A stretch of DNA of 32,137 nucleotides from Clostridia bacterium (GCA_024404445.1 JAKSPY010000007.1:1-32137), one strand, 5' to 3'; counted from the stretch's first letter, positions 6,928 to 15,450 are shown. Notes: generated by a model not told the origin, from the letters alone. Program-made: numbers and translations.

Positions 6928-9159
6928 ATGAAAAGAGTATTAGCTTGTCTTCTCGCTATGGCGTTCTGCCTCGTTTGCCTCATCGGTTGCGGCACAAAGA
7001 CAGAAACAAGCCTTGATAAAGCGAAAGCATATATTTTCCAGCTTTATAAGAGCTCGTCAAAGAATACACCCTCATATGATACAGCAAGCTTTGACGTGGT
7101 TACGACTATTCCCGTAGGAAACGAGACATTCTCGGTTTCGTGGGAAGTACAAAAGGTAAATCCCGATTCACTTGATGTTGCAACCGTATCTACAGTAGAC
7201 GGCAAGACGACAATTGAGATCGTATATAACGAGGTTTACAACACTGCACCGTCAGATTACAAGCTTATTGCCACGATCACAGACGGCAAGAACACGACAA
7301 CACAGGAATTTGACAGACAGGTCCCCGAGTACAAGTACACAAGCTATGATCAGTGGTTGGCTAACTGCTCTGCCAACAACGGCGCGATCATGAACGTCAA
7401 GGCTTACGTCATCGCGGTAGTTTCATTGGCATCCAGCTCCGGCGGCTCACTTTATCTGCAGGACGCCGACGGTCACGGCTACTATGCATACGCACCCGTA
7501 CTTGACGACAGCGTCAAGGCCAGCGACGAGGCTCTCAATGCTGAGTTCCCGCTCGGCACAGAGGTAGTCGTTTCCGGCTCCGGTACGATATACAGCGGTC
7601 AGTATGAGTTCAACAAGGGTTGCACGGTAAAGAAGACCGGCAACAAGGTCGATGCACTCAAATACAACGAGGGTACGGCAGATTTCACAAAAGCTGAAAG
7701 CGGAAAAGACACAGCGCTTATTCCCTATCAGAACGCGCTCGTAATACTTGATGGCTGCAAGCTCTCCAACATCAGCGGCGACTACTATTACTTCACAGTC
7801 GGTGACGGTGAGGCCCGCTTCAACATTTACGATAACTACTACTTCCTTTCAACAGAGGCAAGAGATACATGGAAGTCAAACTTCAAGGGCGGCTACTCTG
7901 CGACTATCGCAGGTATCGTTTCCTGCTACAGCAGTGCATATCAGATATATCCGATAAGCGCTGACGTTATCACAAACCTTTCACTTCCCGAGCTTGACGA
8001 CGCAGGCTCTGTCGCAGCCGAGAAGGATCTCCTTAACATCAGCACAGCCGACATCGTTGAACCCTGCGAGATCGCAGTCATCAACGCAGGTCAGTCATAT
8101 GACAAGGTCGCTATCAGCTGGGCATCCGACAGTGATTGCGTCAAAGTTGAGGACGGCAAGTTAGTCGTTTCTCTTCCTGACACAGACACAGTTGTCACAA
8201 TCACGGCAACACTCACATGCGGCGATGTTACAGACACAAAAGAATTTGTTGTCAATGTGATCGCTCCTGCAGACGATATGCCTCAGGCAGTCGTTCTTGA
8301 AAAAGCATTCGCACTCGAAGATGGCAAGGCTCTCAACGGTACGCAGGTACTGCTGGGCGTTGTCAAATCCATCGACACGGCATATTCCGAAAGCTACAAC
8401 AACATCACAGTAACGATCACAGTCGGTGATAAGGACATCCAGTGCTTCCGTATGGCCGGCGGTGCTGACATTGAGGTCGGCGATGCCATCGCTGTCGCAG
8501 GTACGATCAAGAATTATAAGGGCACGATTGAATTTGATACCGGCGCCATTTATTCCAAGATGTTCACAGTTGATGAGATGAAGCAGAACGTCGTCGTTGA
8601 CAAGGCATTCGCGCTTGAAGACGGTCAGGCGCTCGTCGGCAATCAGATCCTGTGCGGTGAGATCGTTTCGATCGACACAGCATACGCAGGCAATTACAAC
8701 AATATCACTGTAACAATCAACGTAAACGGTAAGAATATCCAGTGCTTCCGCATGACGGGCGGCGCTGACCTTGCAGTCGGTCAGGTGATCACAGTTATCG
8801 GTACGATCAAAAATTACAAGGGCACGATCGAATTTGATAAGGGTGCTGTATATTATAACCTTCCTCTGTCGGCGGCTAAGGAGGCCATCCTCGTTGACAA
8901 GGCTTATGCCCTTGAGGACGGTAAGTCACTGAACGGTAAACAGCAGTTGACAGGCGAGATCACGTCCATCGACACTGAATACTCCGAGAATTACGGCAAT
9001 ATCACAGTCACGATTACAGTCGCAGGTAAGAAATTCCAGTGCTTCCGTATGGCCGGCGGTTCCGATCTTGCGGTCGGTGACAAGATCACAGTCCTCGGTA
9101 TAATCAAGAATTATAAGGGCACGATCGAATTTGACACAGGCGCAACATACACGAAATAA
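6928..9159 (+). CDS. Large lipoprotein with OB-fold repeats and atrophied Ig-like domains
   Basis: A 743-residue predicted lipoprotein, lipobox LIGC with Cys 21. Domains inferred by pattern: an atrophied bacterial Ig-like domain (about 30-125), OB-fold regions (about 128-345) including SLYLQDADGHGYYAY, a second Ig-like domain (about 355-450), then three near-identical ~100-residue OB-type repeats (about 454-553, 554-652, 653-743). Each repeat carries ALEDG, SIDT.Y, NITVTI, QCFRM.GG and IKNYKGTIEFD. These match the YhcR-type OB folds seen in secreted Firmicutes nucleases, but no nuclease catalytic motif was seen here. It lies 21 bp after the nuclease-like gene with an AGAGGAG RBS, last in the operon. 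Likely role: a surface binding protein, possibly for nucleic acid, helping the nuclease. A carbohydrate-binding role cannot be excluded. Confidence 0.75.
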   Translation: MKRVLACLLAMAFCLVCLIGCGTKTETSLDKAKAYIFQLYKSSSKNTPSYDTASFDVVTTIPVGNETFSVSWEVQKVNPDSLDVATVSTVDGKTTIEIVYNEVYNTAPSDYKLIATITDGKNTTTQEFDRQVPEYKYTSYDQWLANCSANNGAIMNVKAYVIAVVSLASSSGGSLYLQDADGHGYYAYAPVLDDSVKASDEALNAEFPLGTEVVVSGSGTIYSGQYEFNKGCTVKKTGNKVDALKYNEGTADFTKAESGKDTALIPYQNALVILDGCKLSNISGDYYYFTVGDGEARFNIYDNYYFLSTEARDTWKSNFKGGYSATIAGIVSCYSSAYQIYPISADVITNLSLPELDDAGSVAAEKDLLNISTADIVEPCEIAVINAGQSYDKVAISWASDSDCVKVEDGKLVVSLPDTDTVVTITATLTCGDVTDTKEFVVNVIAPADDMPQAVVLEKAFALEDGKALNGTQVLLGVVKSIDTAYSESYNNITVTITVGDKDIQCFRMAGGADIEVGDAIAVAGTIKNYKGTIEFDTGAIYSKMFTVDEMKQNVVVDKAFALEDGQALVGNQILCGEIVSIDTAYAGNYNNITVTINVNGKNIQCFRMTGGADLAVGQVITVIGTIKNYKGTIEFDKGAVYYNLPLSAAKEAILVDKAYALEDGKSLNGKQQLTGEITSIDTEYSENYGNITVTITVAGKKFQCFRMAGGSDLAVGDKITVLGIIKNYKGTIEFDTGATYTK
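8287..9156 (+). repeat. Three tandem ~300-bp coding repeats (OB-fold units)
   Basis: Equivalent points fall at 8293, 8593 and 8890, giving periods of 300 and 297 bp. The three units are strongly similar at DNA level, for example the recurring TCAAGAATTATAAGGGCACGA. This suggests recent duplication or gene conversion. Each unit keeps one Cys in QCFRM.GG. Confidence 0.9.
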
Positions 9160-9177
9160 TCCATAGCCGGATAACAG

Positions 9178-9217
9178 AATACGGTGTAATCCCATTTGGG
9201 ATTACACCGTATTTTTT
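9178..9217. terminator. Bidirectional terminator between the ABC/nuclease operon and surE
   Basis: A perfect 17-bp stem (9178-9194 with 9197-9213) with a minimal TT loop is followed by TTTT on the plus strand. On the minus strand the arm ends in ATT, so termination is weaker there. It lies between two convergent genes, with the surE stop codon at 9216-9218. Confidence 0.9.
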
Positions 9218-9941
9218 ATTTATTCAAAAGCTCATTCAGCTTATTGTAAACGTCATAGCGCGTTCGGTCCACGGTCAGAGGTGAGATGGATATATACCCA
9301 TTAAGCGCGGCGTCCGTGTCGACAGTATAGTCGCCGTGATCCTCATGAACGGAATAACCATGCTGGCAGAACATTCCGTTACCGAGATCGACAAACTTGT
9401 CGTTATAGTACCGTCCGCCCTGATGCGTAATATGTATGCCGCGATCCTGCGACGGAATATTAACGTTATACGTGCCCCAATAGTCAAAAAGCTTATTCTT
9501 AACGAAATAATCATAAACCTCATCAAGACGCGTCGATGCAAAGTCAAGCGAACGCGACTCGGTTGACACTGCGCAAACATGCGGATAAGTAATAGACGCC
9601 TCGTATATCGCGCCCACCGTCGCCGAATACAGTATATCCAAACCAATATTCAGTCCGCGATTGATGCCCGACAGCACAAGGTCGTAATCGCGATTGAGCG
9701 ATATAGCCGCAAATCTGACGCAGTCTGCGGGTGTTGAGTCGACCGAATATGCCTCGATTCCGTTAGCAAACTGTACCGGCACAATCTCAAACGGCGTGTG
9801 GATATTGATTGATTGACTTTTGGCACTCTGCTCTGATTTCGGTGCTATGACAGTCACCTCACCATACTTTTTGGCCCAATTTGCTAGCACGTACAGACCG
9901 GGAGCCTGTATACCGTCATCATTTGTTATCAGTATTTTCAT
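9216..9941 (-). CDS. surE: 5'/3'-nucleotidase SurE
   Basis: A 241-residue metal-dependent nucleotidase that removes phosphate from nucleoside monophosphates and can trim short polyphosphate or oligonucleotides. The N-terminus MKILITNDDGI carries the metal-binding Asp pair (8, 9); PKSEQSAKSQS supplies the conserved Ser, and SGINRGLNIG supplies the conserved Asn near residue 92. Length is normal for SurE. The start at 9941 overlaps the stop of the upstream phosphoesterase by 4 bp (ATGA type), so the genes are translationally coupled. Expected in the cytosol. With the two NrnA-type genes it makes a three-gene nucleotide-processing operon. Confidence 0.96.
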   Translation of the reverse strand: MKILITNDDGIQAPGLYVLANWAKKYGEVTVIAPKSEQSAKSQSINIHTPFEIVPVQFANGIEAYSVDSTPADCVRFAAISLNRDYDLVLSGINRGLNIGLDILYSATVGAIYEASITYPHVCAVSTESRSLDFASTRLDEVYDYFVKNKLFDYWGTYNVNIPSQDRGIHITHQGGRYYNDKFVDLGNGMFCQHGYSVHEDHGDYTVDTDAALNGYISISPLTVDRTRYDVYNKLNELLNK

Positions 9942-10927
9942 TTGACATCCTCGTGTGTTTTTTTGAATTCTGCGAGCAACCGGTCGGCGTCGTCGATGAG
10001 AGCTTTCATTTCCTTTGCCGAATATACCGTTGCCCCGCTGGCGCAGGCGTGACCTCCGCCGTGATACTTGTTCGCCAGCTCATCCACCGTCACAAATCTG
10101 GAACGCAGACGAACGCGGATCGTGCCGTCGGCATTGTCGATAAATGCGAGCCAAATAGGACTGCCCTTGATCGAATTCATAAATGAAACAGAATTGCTGG
10201 CCTGCTCTGCCGTCAGATTGAAACGCTTTTGCATCGCTTTATCCACGTGCAGATACACAACACCGTTCGGCGTGATGCGCATTTGACCGAAAACGAAAGA
10301 TTGGAATTTATAGTAATCAAAACTCTCAAGGTAAAGATCGGCAAACAGTTTTTCCGTGTCGATGCCGCAGTCCAACAACAGTGCCGAATATCGCATCGTA
10401 TCGCCGGTCGCGGAGCCGAATCTGAATCTGCCGGAATCAGTGACTATGCCGGCATAAATGCAGGTGGCGGCATAGGAGTTGATCTTCAATTCATCGCGGA
10501 ACGTGTAGTAAAAGTATGCAATCATTTCGCACGCGGACGAACGCCAATCCTCCACCCAGCTGATATCGCCGAACGGCAGAACATCGATATGATGGTCGAT
10601 CTTTATCAGCCGTTTACCGAGCGAATAATTACGGTTGGCCAGCCTGTCCGTCGTCGCAGTGTCAATAGCGATGATCAGTGCGTCAGCGTATGCCTCCTCA
10701 GGTAAGTCCTCGTCGTCATCTCCGAGGAATGCCATATATTCCGAACTGTCCTGCCCTATTGAGTATATCTCTTTTTCCGGATACGTCAGTCGCAAAATCT
10801 CACGCAGACCGAGCGTAGAACCCATGGCATCGCCGTCCGGGCGCTGATGGCGTACTATGATTATTCTTTGATAAGATTTGATCTCATCCATAATCTGACG
10901 CATTATTTGTGTATTATCATTATTCAT
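9938..10927 (-). CDS. nrnA: DHH/DHHA1 phosphoesterase, NrnA family (copy 1)
   Basis: A 329-residue protein of the bifunctional oligoribonuclease / pAp phosphatase family, which degrades 2-5-mer RNA to mononucleotides and converts pAp to AMP. Visible motifs: RHQRPDGDAMGS (first metal site), IAIDTA (Asp), IDHHIDVLPFGD (the DHH motif), and GGGHACASGAT in the DHHA1 domain near the C-terminus. The ATG at 10927 is preferred because GGAGG lies 6 bp upstream; the longer frame from 10957 would run into the neighbour. The start overlaps the stop of the paralogue upstream by 8 bp, so translation is coupled. All catalytic residues seem intact. Confidence 0.93.
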   Translation of the reverse strand: MNNDNTQIMRQIMDEIKSYQRIIIVRHQRPDGDAMGSTLGLREILRLTYPEKEIYSIGQDSSEYMAFLGDDDEDLPEEAYADALIIAIDTATTDRLANRNYSLGKRLIKIDHHIDVLPFGDISWVEDWRSSACEMIAYFYYTFRDELKINSYAATCIYAGIVTDSGRFRFGSATGDTMRYSALLLDCGIDTEKLFADLYLESFDYYKFQSFVFGQMRITPNGVVYLHVDKAMQKRFNLTAEQASNSVSFMNSIKGSPIWLAFIDNADGTIRVRLRSRFVTVDELANKYHGGGHACASGATVYSAKEMKALIDDADRLLAEFKKTHEDVK

Positions 10928-11861
10928 TTCCGTCCTCCAACGCATCAAGGTCGTCAAGCATATTCATTGCCTCTTCGCGACTGCGTAATGTGGCACCGCT
11001 TGCCTTTGCATGGCCTCCGCCGCCGTGTTTTACTGCTATCGGGTTGATATTATACTTTTTGGACCTTATCTCACATAAAATGCCATCATCAGTTTCAGTA
11101 AAATTAACCCAGCTGTTGATACCGCGGATATCGGACATCGTATTAACCATCCCACGCGATATCGTAAAAGTATCGGCGTCAAGCAATTTTACTTCATCTG
11201 CTGTTGTGTATATGTAACCCACACCCTTTGACGTCGTCTGTATCCTCATGATAAAGGAGGCCCGCATTTTGACCATTTTCAATTCATCAGCGTACAGCTC
11301 AGAATATATTGACGCGGTACTGAAATTACGCTTCAGTAAAAATGACGCTATCTCAAACGTGCGTGAATTAGTGGAATCGTATCTGAACCGACCGGAATCG
11401 GTGACCATACCGGTATACAGCGCTTTGGCGGCAAAATCATCGACCGTCAACCCCTCGGTCATTGCAATATATGCAACAAATCCGGCACAGCTTTCAAACG
11501 TGGTATCGACAAACTCAATATCGGCAAACTTCTCGCAGAATATGTGGTGATCTATTCGTAATCTTTCTGCCGCAAGGCTATAGCGAGTATCACTGACAAG
11601 GGACGAGGCCGCCGTATCGAGAATTATCGCCAATGCGCCGTCGTACTCACAGTCGTTTATCTCATCCATATCCGAGCCATCCATAAACGCATATCTGCGC
11701 GACATGTCACCGACCATTCTGACAGTTTTATCGGGATAAGTCGCCCGAATGATTGAGCATAACCCTATCTGCGCACCGAGCGCGTCTCCGTCGGGGTTTG
11801 AATGTCTGTGAATAATTATTTTATCGTGGCTTTCGATTGCCGAGATTATTCTTTCGTACAT
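10920..11861 (-). CDS. nrnA: DHH/DHHA1 phosphoesterase, NrnA family (copy 2)
   Basis: A 313-residue paralogue of the gene downstream. Motifs: RHSNPDGDALGAQ, IILDTAAS, IDHHIFCEKFADIEFVD and GGGHAKASGAT, all with the expected metal ligands. Two adjacent ATGs (11864 and 11861) are possible; 11861 is preferred because GGAG lies 6 nt before it against 3 for the other. The frame extends upstream to 11936 but that segment covers the promoter. First gene of the operon with copy 1 and surE. Sequence divergence from copy 1 is substantial, so the two may differ in substrate (oligoRNA, pAp, or cyclic-dinucleotide breakdown products). Confidence 0.92.
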   Translation of the reverse strand: MYERIISAIESHDKIIIHRHSNPDGDALGAQIGLCSIIRATYPDKTVRMVGDMSRRYAFMDGSDMDEINDCEYDGALAIILDTAASSLVSDTRYSLAAERLRIDHHIFCEKFADIEFVDTTFESCAGFVAYIAMTEGLTVDDFAAKALYTGMVTDSGRFRYDSTNSRTFEIASFLLKRNFSTASIYSELYADELKMVKMRASFIMRIQTTSKGVGYIYTTADEVKLLDADTFTISRGMVNTMSDIRGINSWVNFTETDDGILCEIRSKKYNINPIAVKHGGGGHAKASGATLRSREEAMNMLDDLDALEDGNE

Positions 11862-11892
11862 CATTTTCTCCGTTTTCTTCCTTATATTATAT

Positions 11893-11921
11893 ATAATAGC
11901 ACAAATCCGACAATAAGTCAA
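11893..11921 (-). promoter_or_regulatory. Promoter of the nrnA-nrnA-surE operon
   Basis: On the minus strand: TTGACT (11921-11916), 17 bp, TATTAT (11898-11893) with an upstream TGC (extended -10). It lies about 30 bp before the start codon. Confidence 0.8.
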
Positions 11922-11938
11922 CCGTCTCGCAAACATGG

Positions 11939-11969
11939 AAAAAGGACTGTTGCCAAAGCAACAGTCCTT
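11939..11969 (-). terminator. Terminator of the 1092-residue surface protein gene
   Basis: A 10-bp stem (GGACTGTTGC with GCAACAGTCC) around a TTTG loop is followed by a T tract when read on the minus strand. It lies just after the stop at 11992 and just before the nrnA promoter. Confidence 0.9.
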
Positions 11970-11991
11970 AATGATTCAATTGATCAATCGA

Positions 11992-14900
11992 TTACCATTT
12001 CTGTTTCTTGGATACTGCGATGCATGTACCGAGAAGTGCGACAACAGATACAACCGCTGCACCGATGCCGATAGTGGAGTTACATCCCTTACTATCATCA
12101 GATGTCGTAGCCTCTGTAGTAACAGCCTCTACTGTGTACTTGACATTGACCTTGATAGACGGCTCTTTGTTAAGCTCATAAGCTTCCCATGAACCGACGT
12201 AACCTTCCTTAGCGGGGATCGCAGGCTCTGTGATGGACTTAGCACCGAATGCATACTGAACATCCTTTGTCGTGCCGTCCTCGAAGCAGAACGTAACTGT
12301 GTATGTCTTAGGTGTGTAAACAGCCTTAACTGTTACAAATTGAGTATCATTAAGCTTGTAGGATTCCCAAGCACCGGTGTATCCGACCTTCTCATTGACC
12401 GTCGGCTCATCGATCTTCTCTGCACCGAACGTATACTCAACAACCTTAGATGTACCGTCTTCCTGAACGAATGTTACACTGTATGTCTTAGGTGTATAAA
12501 CAGCCTTAACTGTGATAGCCGCGGATGTGTTAAGCTCGAAATCTTCCCAAGCACCGACGTATCCGGCCTTCTCATTGACTGCAGGTACATTGATGGACTC
12601 AGCACCGAATGCGTACTCAACGACCTTAGCTGTGCCGTCTTCCTGCTCGAATGTTACACTGAATGTACGAGGTGAATAGATAGGTGTGACGATCGTTGTG
12701 GGTGTTACATTGAGCTGATATGCTGACCACTCACCGTAGTAACCGAACACTTCCGGTACCGGAGGCTCAACGATCGATGTTGCACCCTGCTCATAGTATA
12801 CAGTTACCGTCTCATTCGGTCTGAGCTCGAAGATAACCGCATATACGCTGGATATCGGGATGTACCTTGCCTTGATGTACTCATACTGATTAACATTCAG
12901 CTTATAAGGTGACCAAACGCCGAGATAACCATCTCTCATCTTGACCTGAGGAACCTTACCGCTGAGCAGGTTCGTGCCGTATGTATATGACAGAACTGTT
13001 TCTGAACCGTCAGCCTGCGTAAATACAAGGTAATATGTCATAGGCGTATATTTTGCCTCGACTGTGTAATCGCCCTGTCTGATGAATGCATCCCAAATAG
13101 TTGTATCTGTACCCTCAATATACCACTCGGCATCATAACCGGGCTTTTCTGTGATTTCAGGAACCTCAACAAACTCGTCGATGTAGTAGTTAACATATCT
13201 TACGCCACCGAGATCCTTGAATGTTACAGTGTACTCAACGTCAAAGTTATAATACTTAGAATCCTTAGCAACCGTTGTCGTTGCGGGCTGATTGTGTGAG
13301 TCAACCCATGACTCTGCTGCAAGCTCCGGAATAAGCTTTGTAACAACGGAGACATCAGTGCCGGAAGGAAGAAATGTTGTGAAGATGACGCCTGTCTCTG
13401 TGACAAACTCAACCTTATAAAGATCATCGAATACTACAATAGCGAGGCAAGTGGACGAAATCTCTTCACTACCGTCAAAGATGTTAGCCGCGGGAGCAAG
13501 AGAAGCAAACGCATTTGTTACTCTCGTGATGATCGAATCAACTGTAGTATTGCCTGTGAACGCTATGAAGAACATACCGTACATGAAATAGAAATCAGCG
13601 ACTGAAGCCTGGCGATATTCCTCAGGGATAGCATTCAGTGCGGCAATTGCATAATTAAGGAATGATTCTGCTTTTTCCTTATGTTTGAGAGTAACATTGA
13701 CAACCTTCTCTGTGATAGGCGTATCATAGTTAGCTATGATCGCTGCGATCTCCTCGACCGTGAATGCAGACAGTCTGTCGATGGCATCCTGCAACGTGCC
13801 GTTGATCAGTTTAAGAAGAGCGGCCTTTACTCTGTCGGAAATTCTGTTTGTCGTAAGAGCCTTAGTTACATATGCGGTAACCTTTTCGGGAATATTCAGG
13901 AAAGCCGCAAGATCAACCGTCTCACCGGATACATCATCATAGTAACCTGTTTCCCAAGCCAAAACATACTGGGAAAGGTTTTCTGCATGAAGTGCAAGCT
14001 CAGCTATCTCATCAGGTGTACCGTAAACGCCCAGCTTAACACCAAGCTCAATGTCGCCTGTGTAAGCCATATCGTCCATATCTACATCAAGAATAAGCGA
14101 GAAGAATATATTATCGGGAGCATCTGCAATGTCAATGAATGTCTGAACATTCGGAAGGGACTGAAGGACAGCATTCTTAATGGCATTGATCGAAATGTCG
14201 TAGTTAGCCGTGAAGAGTGACGTGCCGTTGAGCTGAATGTCAGGCTGTGCAAGCATCGTGGCAAGTACGGAGGAAGCGACCTGCTTAACGCCGGACTTGT
14301 TGACCTTCTTGAATACCTGCTTGAGTTCCGTTGCGTTAACGTATGTAAGAAGCTTTGACACGCCGATCGCCTTGATGATCGACTTGAAGCCGACAGCGGC
14401 AACAAGGTTAGATGCTGTTGTATAGTTGAGCAAATCTCTCTTAATGAACTCTGCAAGTGCATCTACATCGAGGACCTTGGAAACGCCGATCGCCTTGATA
14501 ACGCCGATGATATCCGTAGCGGTCATGAGGCCGGCGCGAGCCGTGATGGCTGAAATAAGAGCCGTCATATCAGCATCAGCGATAAGCTGCGCAGACGATT
14601 TGCCGCCGATGCTGTAAGAAGCACCGAAAACGGATTCGATCTCAGCGGGCGTAAACGTAGCCGCAAGTGCGGCGACATTAAAATTAGCAAGCTCGTCAGC
14701 CGTAAGTGTGGAGCTCAGAGAAATGACACTTGCGAGCTCTGGCGAAGTCAATCCGCTGATAACTGCCGAAACACCGAGGCTGTCAATCTGAGTAGCCGTG
14801 AGGTTATCCAAATCGATGATAGCCTTGAGCTGATCGGCTGTGAGAGAATTGATGATCGTCTGTACGGGAGCAATGAGGAGAAGATCGTCAAGAGAGATCA

Positions 14901-15270
14901 TAGCCTCAAGATTCTCAACCGTTACAACCTCGTCGACAAGCTCCTCCGGAAGAGAGTGCAACAGATCCATAGGAGAAAGGACATCCTGAACAGCGTCGCA
15001 CGTGAGCATATCCACGATACCGCCTGTCGTATATGCGGTATAGAGACCCTCAGGAAGCATCGAAAGGAGGTCATCCTTTGTTATGGCCTTCTTGGAAGCC
15101 ATCTGATTAAGCTTGGCAGCGGGGAACTTAACTGTAAATATACCGCCATCCTGCGAAATCTTTACGGTACCGTCATTACCGGAGCCTGCAAACGCAGTCA
15201 GCGGGATGCAAGATACAAGCAAGATTGCACAGATAACCAAAGCAATTGCTTTTGTCATAATTGTCTTCAT
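11992..15270 (-). CDS. Giant secreted surface protein with InlB-type repeats and a C-terminal membrane anchor
   Basis: 1092 residues. The N-terminal signal sequence ends in PLTAFAG, a signal peptidase I site; a Cys in LLVSC at 20 could alternatively be a lipobox. Residues about 30-330 are rich in short amphipathic helices with recurring LTADEL- and AIGVSK-type segments, probably a helical repeat domain; a middle region to about 670 is unrecognised. Residues 672-1046 hold six ~60-residue Listeria/Bacteroides (InlB B / Flg_new) repeats ending YTPKT. After a Thr/Ser linker comes GCNSTIGIG, a membrane helix and basic SKKQKW; there is no LPXTG. RBS is weak (AAAGCGAG). The gene is monocistronic, with its own promoter and terminator. 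Likely an adhesin or structural envelope protein; partner unknown. Confidence 0.88.
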   Translation of the reverse strand: MKTIMTKAIALVICAILLVSCIPLTAFAGSGNDGTVKISQDGGIFTVKFPAAKLNQMASKKAITKDDLLSMLPEGLYTAYTTGGIVDMLTCDAVQDVLSPMDLLHSLPEELVDEVVTVENLEAMISLDDLLLIAPVQTIINSLTADQLKAIIDLDNLTATQIDSLGVSAVISGLTSPELASVISLSSTLTADELANFNVAALAATFTPAEIESVFGASYSIGGKSSAQLIADADMTALISAITARAGLMTATDIIGVIKAIGVSKVLDVDALAEFIKRDLLNYTTASNLVAAVGFKSIIKAIGVSKLLTYVNATELKQVFKKVNKSGVKQVASSVLATMLAQPDIQLNGTSLFTANYDISINAIKNAVLQSLPNVQTFIDIADAPDNIFFSLILDVDMDDMAYTGDIELGVKLGVYGTPDEIAELALHAENLSQYVLAWETGYYDDVSGETVDLAAFLNIPEKVTAYVTKALTTNRISDRVKAALLKLINGTLQDAIDRLSAFTVEEIAAIIANYDTPITEKVVNVTLKHKEKAESFLNYAIAALNAIPEEYRQASVADFYFMYGMFFIAFTGNTTVDSIITRVTNAFASLAPAANIFDGSEEISSTCLAIVVFDDLYKVEFVTETGVIFTTFLPSGTDVSVVTKLIPELAAESWVDSHNQPATTTVAKDSKYYNFDVEYTVTFKDLGGVRYVNYYIDEFVEVPEITEKPGYDAEWYIEGTDTTIWDAFIRQGDYTVEAKYTPMTYYLVFTQADGSETVLSYTYGTNLLSGKVPQVKMRDGYLGVWSPYKLNVNQYEYIKARYIPISSVYAVIFELRPNETVTVYYEQGATSIVEPPVPEVFGYYGEWSAYQLNVTPTTIVTPIYSPRTFSVTFEQEDGTAKVVEYAFGAESINVPAVNEKAGYVGAWEDFELNTSAAITVKAVYTPKTYSVTFVQEDGTSKVVEYTFGAEKIDEPTVNEKVGYTGAWESYKLNDTQFVTVKAVYTPKTYTVTFCFEDGTTKDVQYAFGAKSITEPAIPAKEGYVGSWEAYELNKEPSIKVNVKYTVEAVTTEATTSDDSKGCNSTIGIGAAVVSVVALLGTCIAVSKKQKW
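12133..13257 (-). repeat. Six ~180-bp coding repeats (InlB B-type)
   Basis: About 60 residues each; the last three units (residues about 870-1046) are nearly identical, with VTF.QEDGT, V.EY.FGA, E.VGY.GAWE and VKAVYTPKT. The first three are more diverged. The gradient suggests recent expansion toward the C-terminal end. Confidence 0.88.
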
Positions 15271-15340
15271 AATGAATTTCTCGCTTTCTTTTTATAATCT
15301 TATGCGCGTGGGAAAACCTTCCCATAGTTTTATGTATCAT

Positions 15341-15369
15341 AGTGTATCACACAAGTCGCTCTTTGTCAA
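15341..15369 (-). promoter_or_regulatory. Promoter of the 1092-residue surface protein gene
   Basis: On the minus strand: TTGACA (15369-15364), 17 bp, TACACT (15346-15341) with TGA just upstream. The leader is about 65 nt and contains a small hairpin, GGGAA...TTCCC, near 15310-15324. Confidence 0.75.
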
Positions 15370-15420
15370 CAGTTTTCGCAAAAAAATTCGTGATATTTCG
15401 TATATTTATTTATTATATAT

Positions 15421-15450
15421 AGCTAAGTATTACGGTGCTAAGTATTACGG
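15421..15450. repeat. Tandem 15-bp duplication
   Basis: Two adjacent 15-bp copies, AGCTAAGTATTACGG and TGCTAAGTATTACGG, differ only at the first base. They lie between the terminator of the 1255-residue protein gene and the promoter of the 1092-residue gene. Function unknown. Confidence 0.85.

Noticed and set aside
12133..13257. Regular ~180-bp repeats as a CRISPR or satellite array
   Set aside because: The repeats are in frame within one open reading frame and encode InlB-type domains; there are no spacers.
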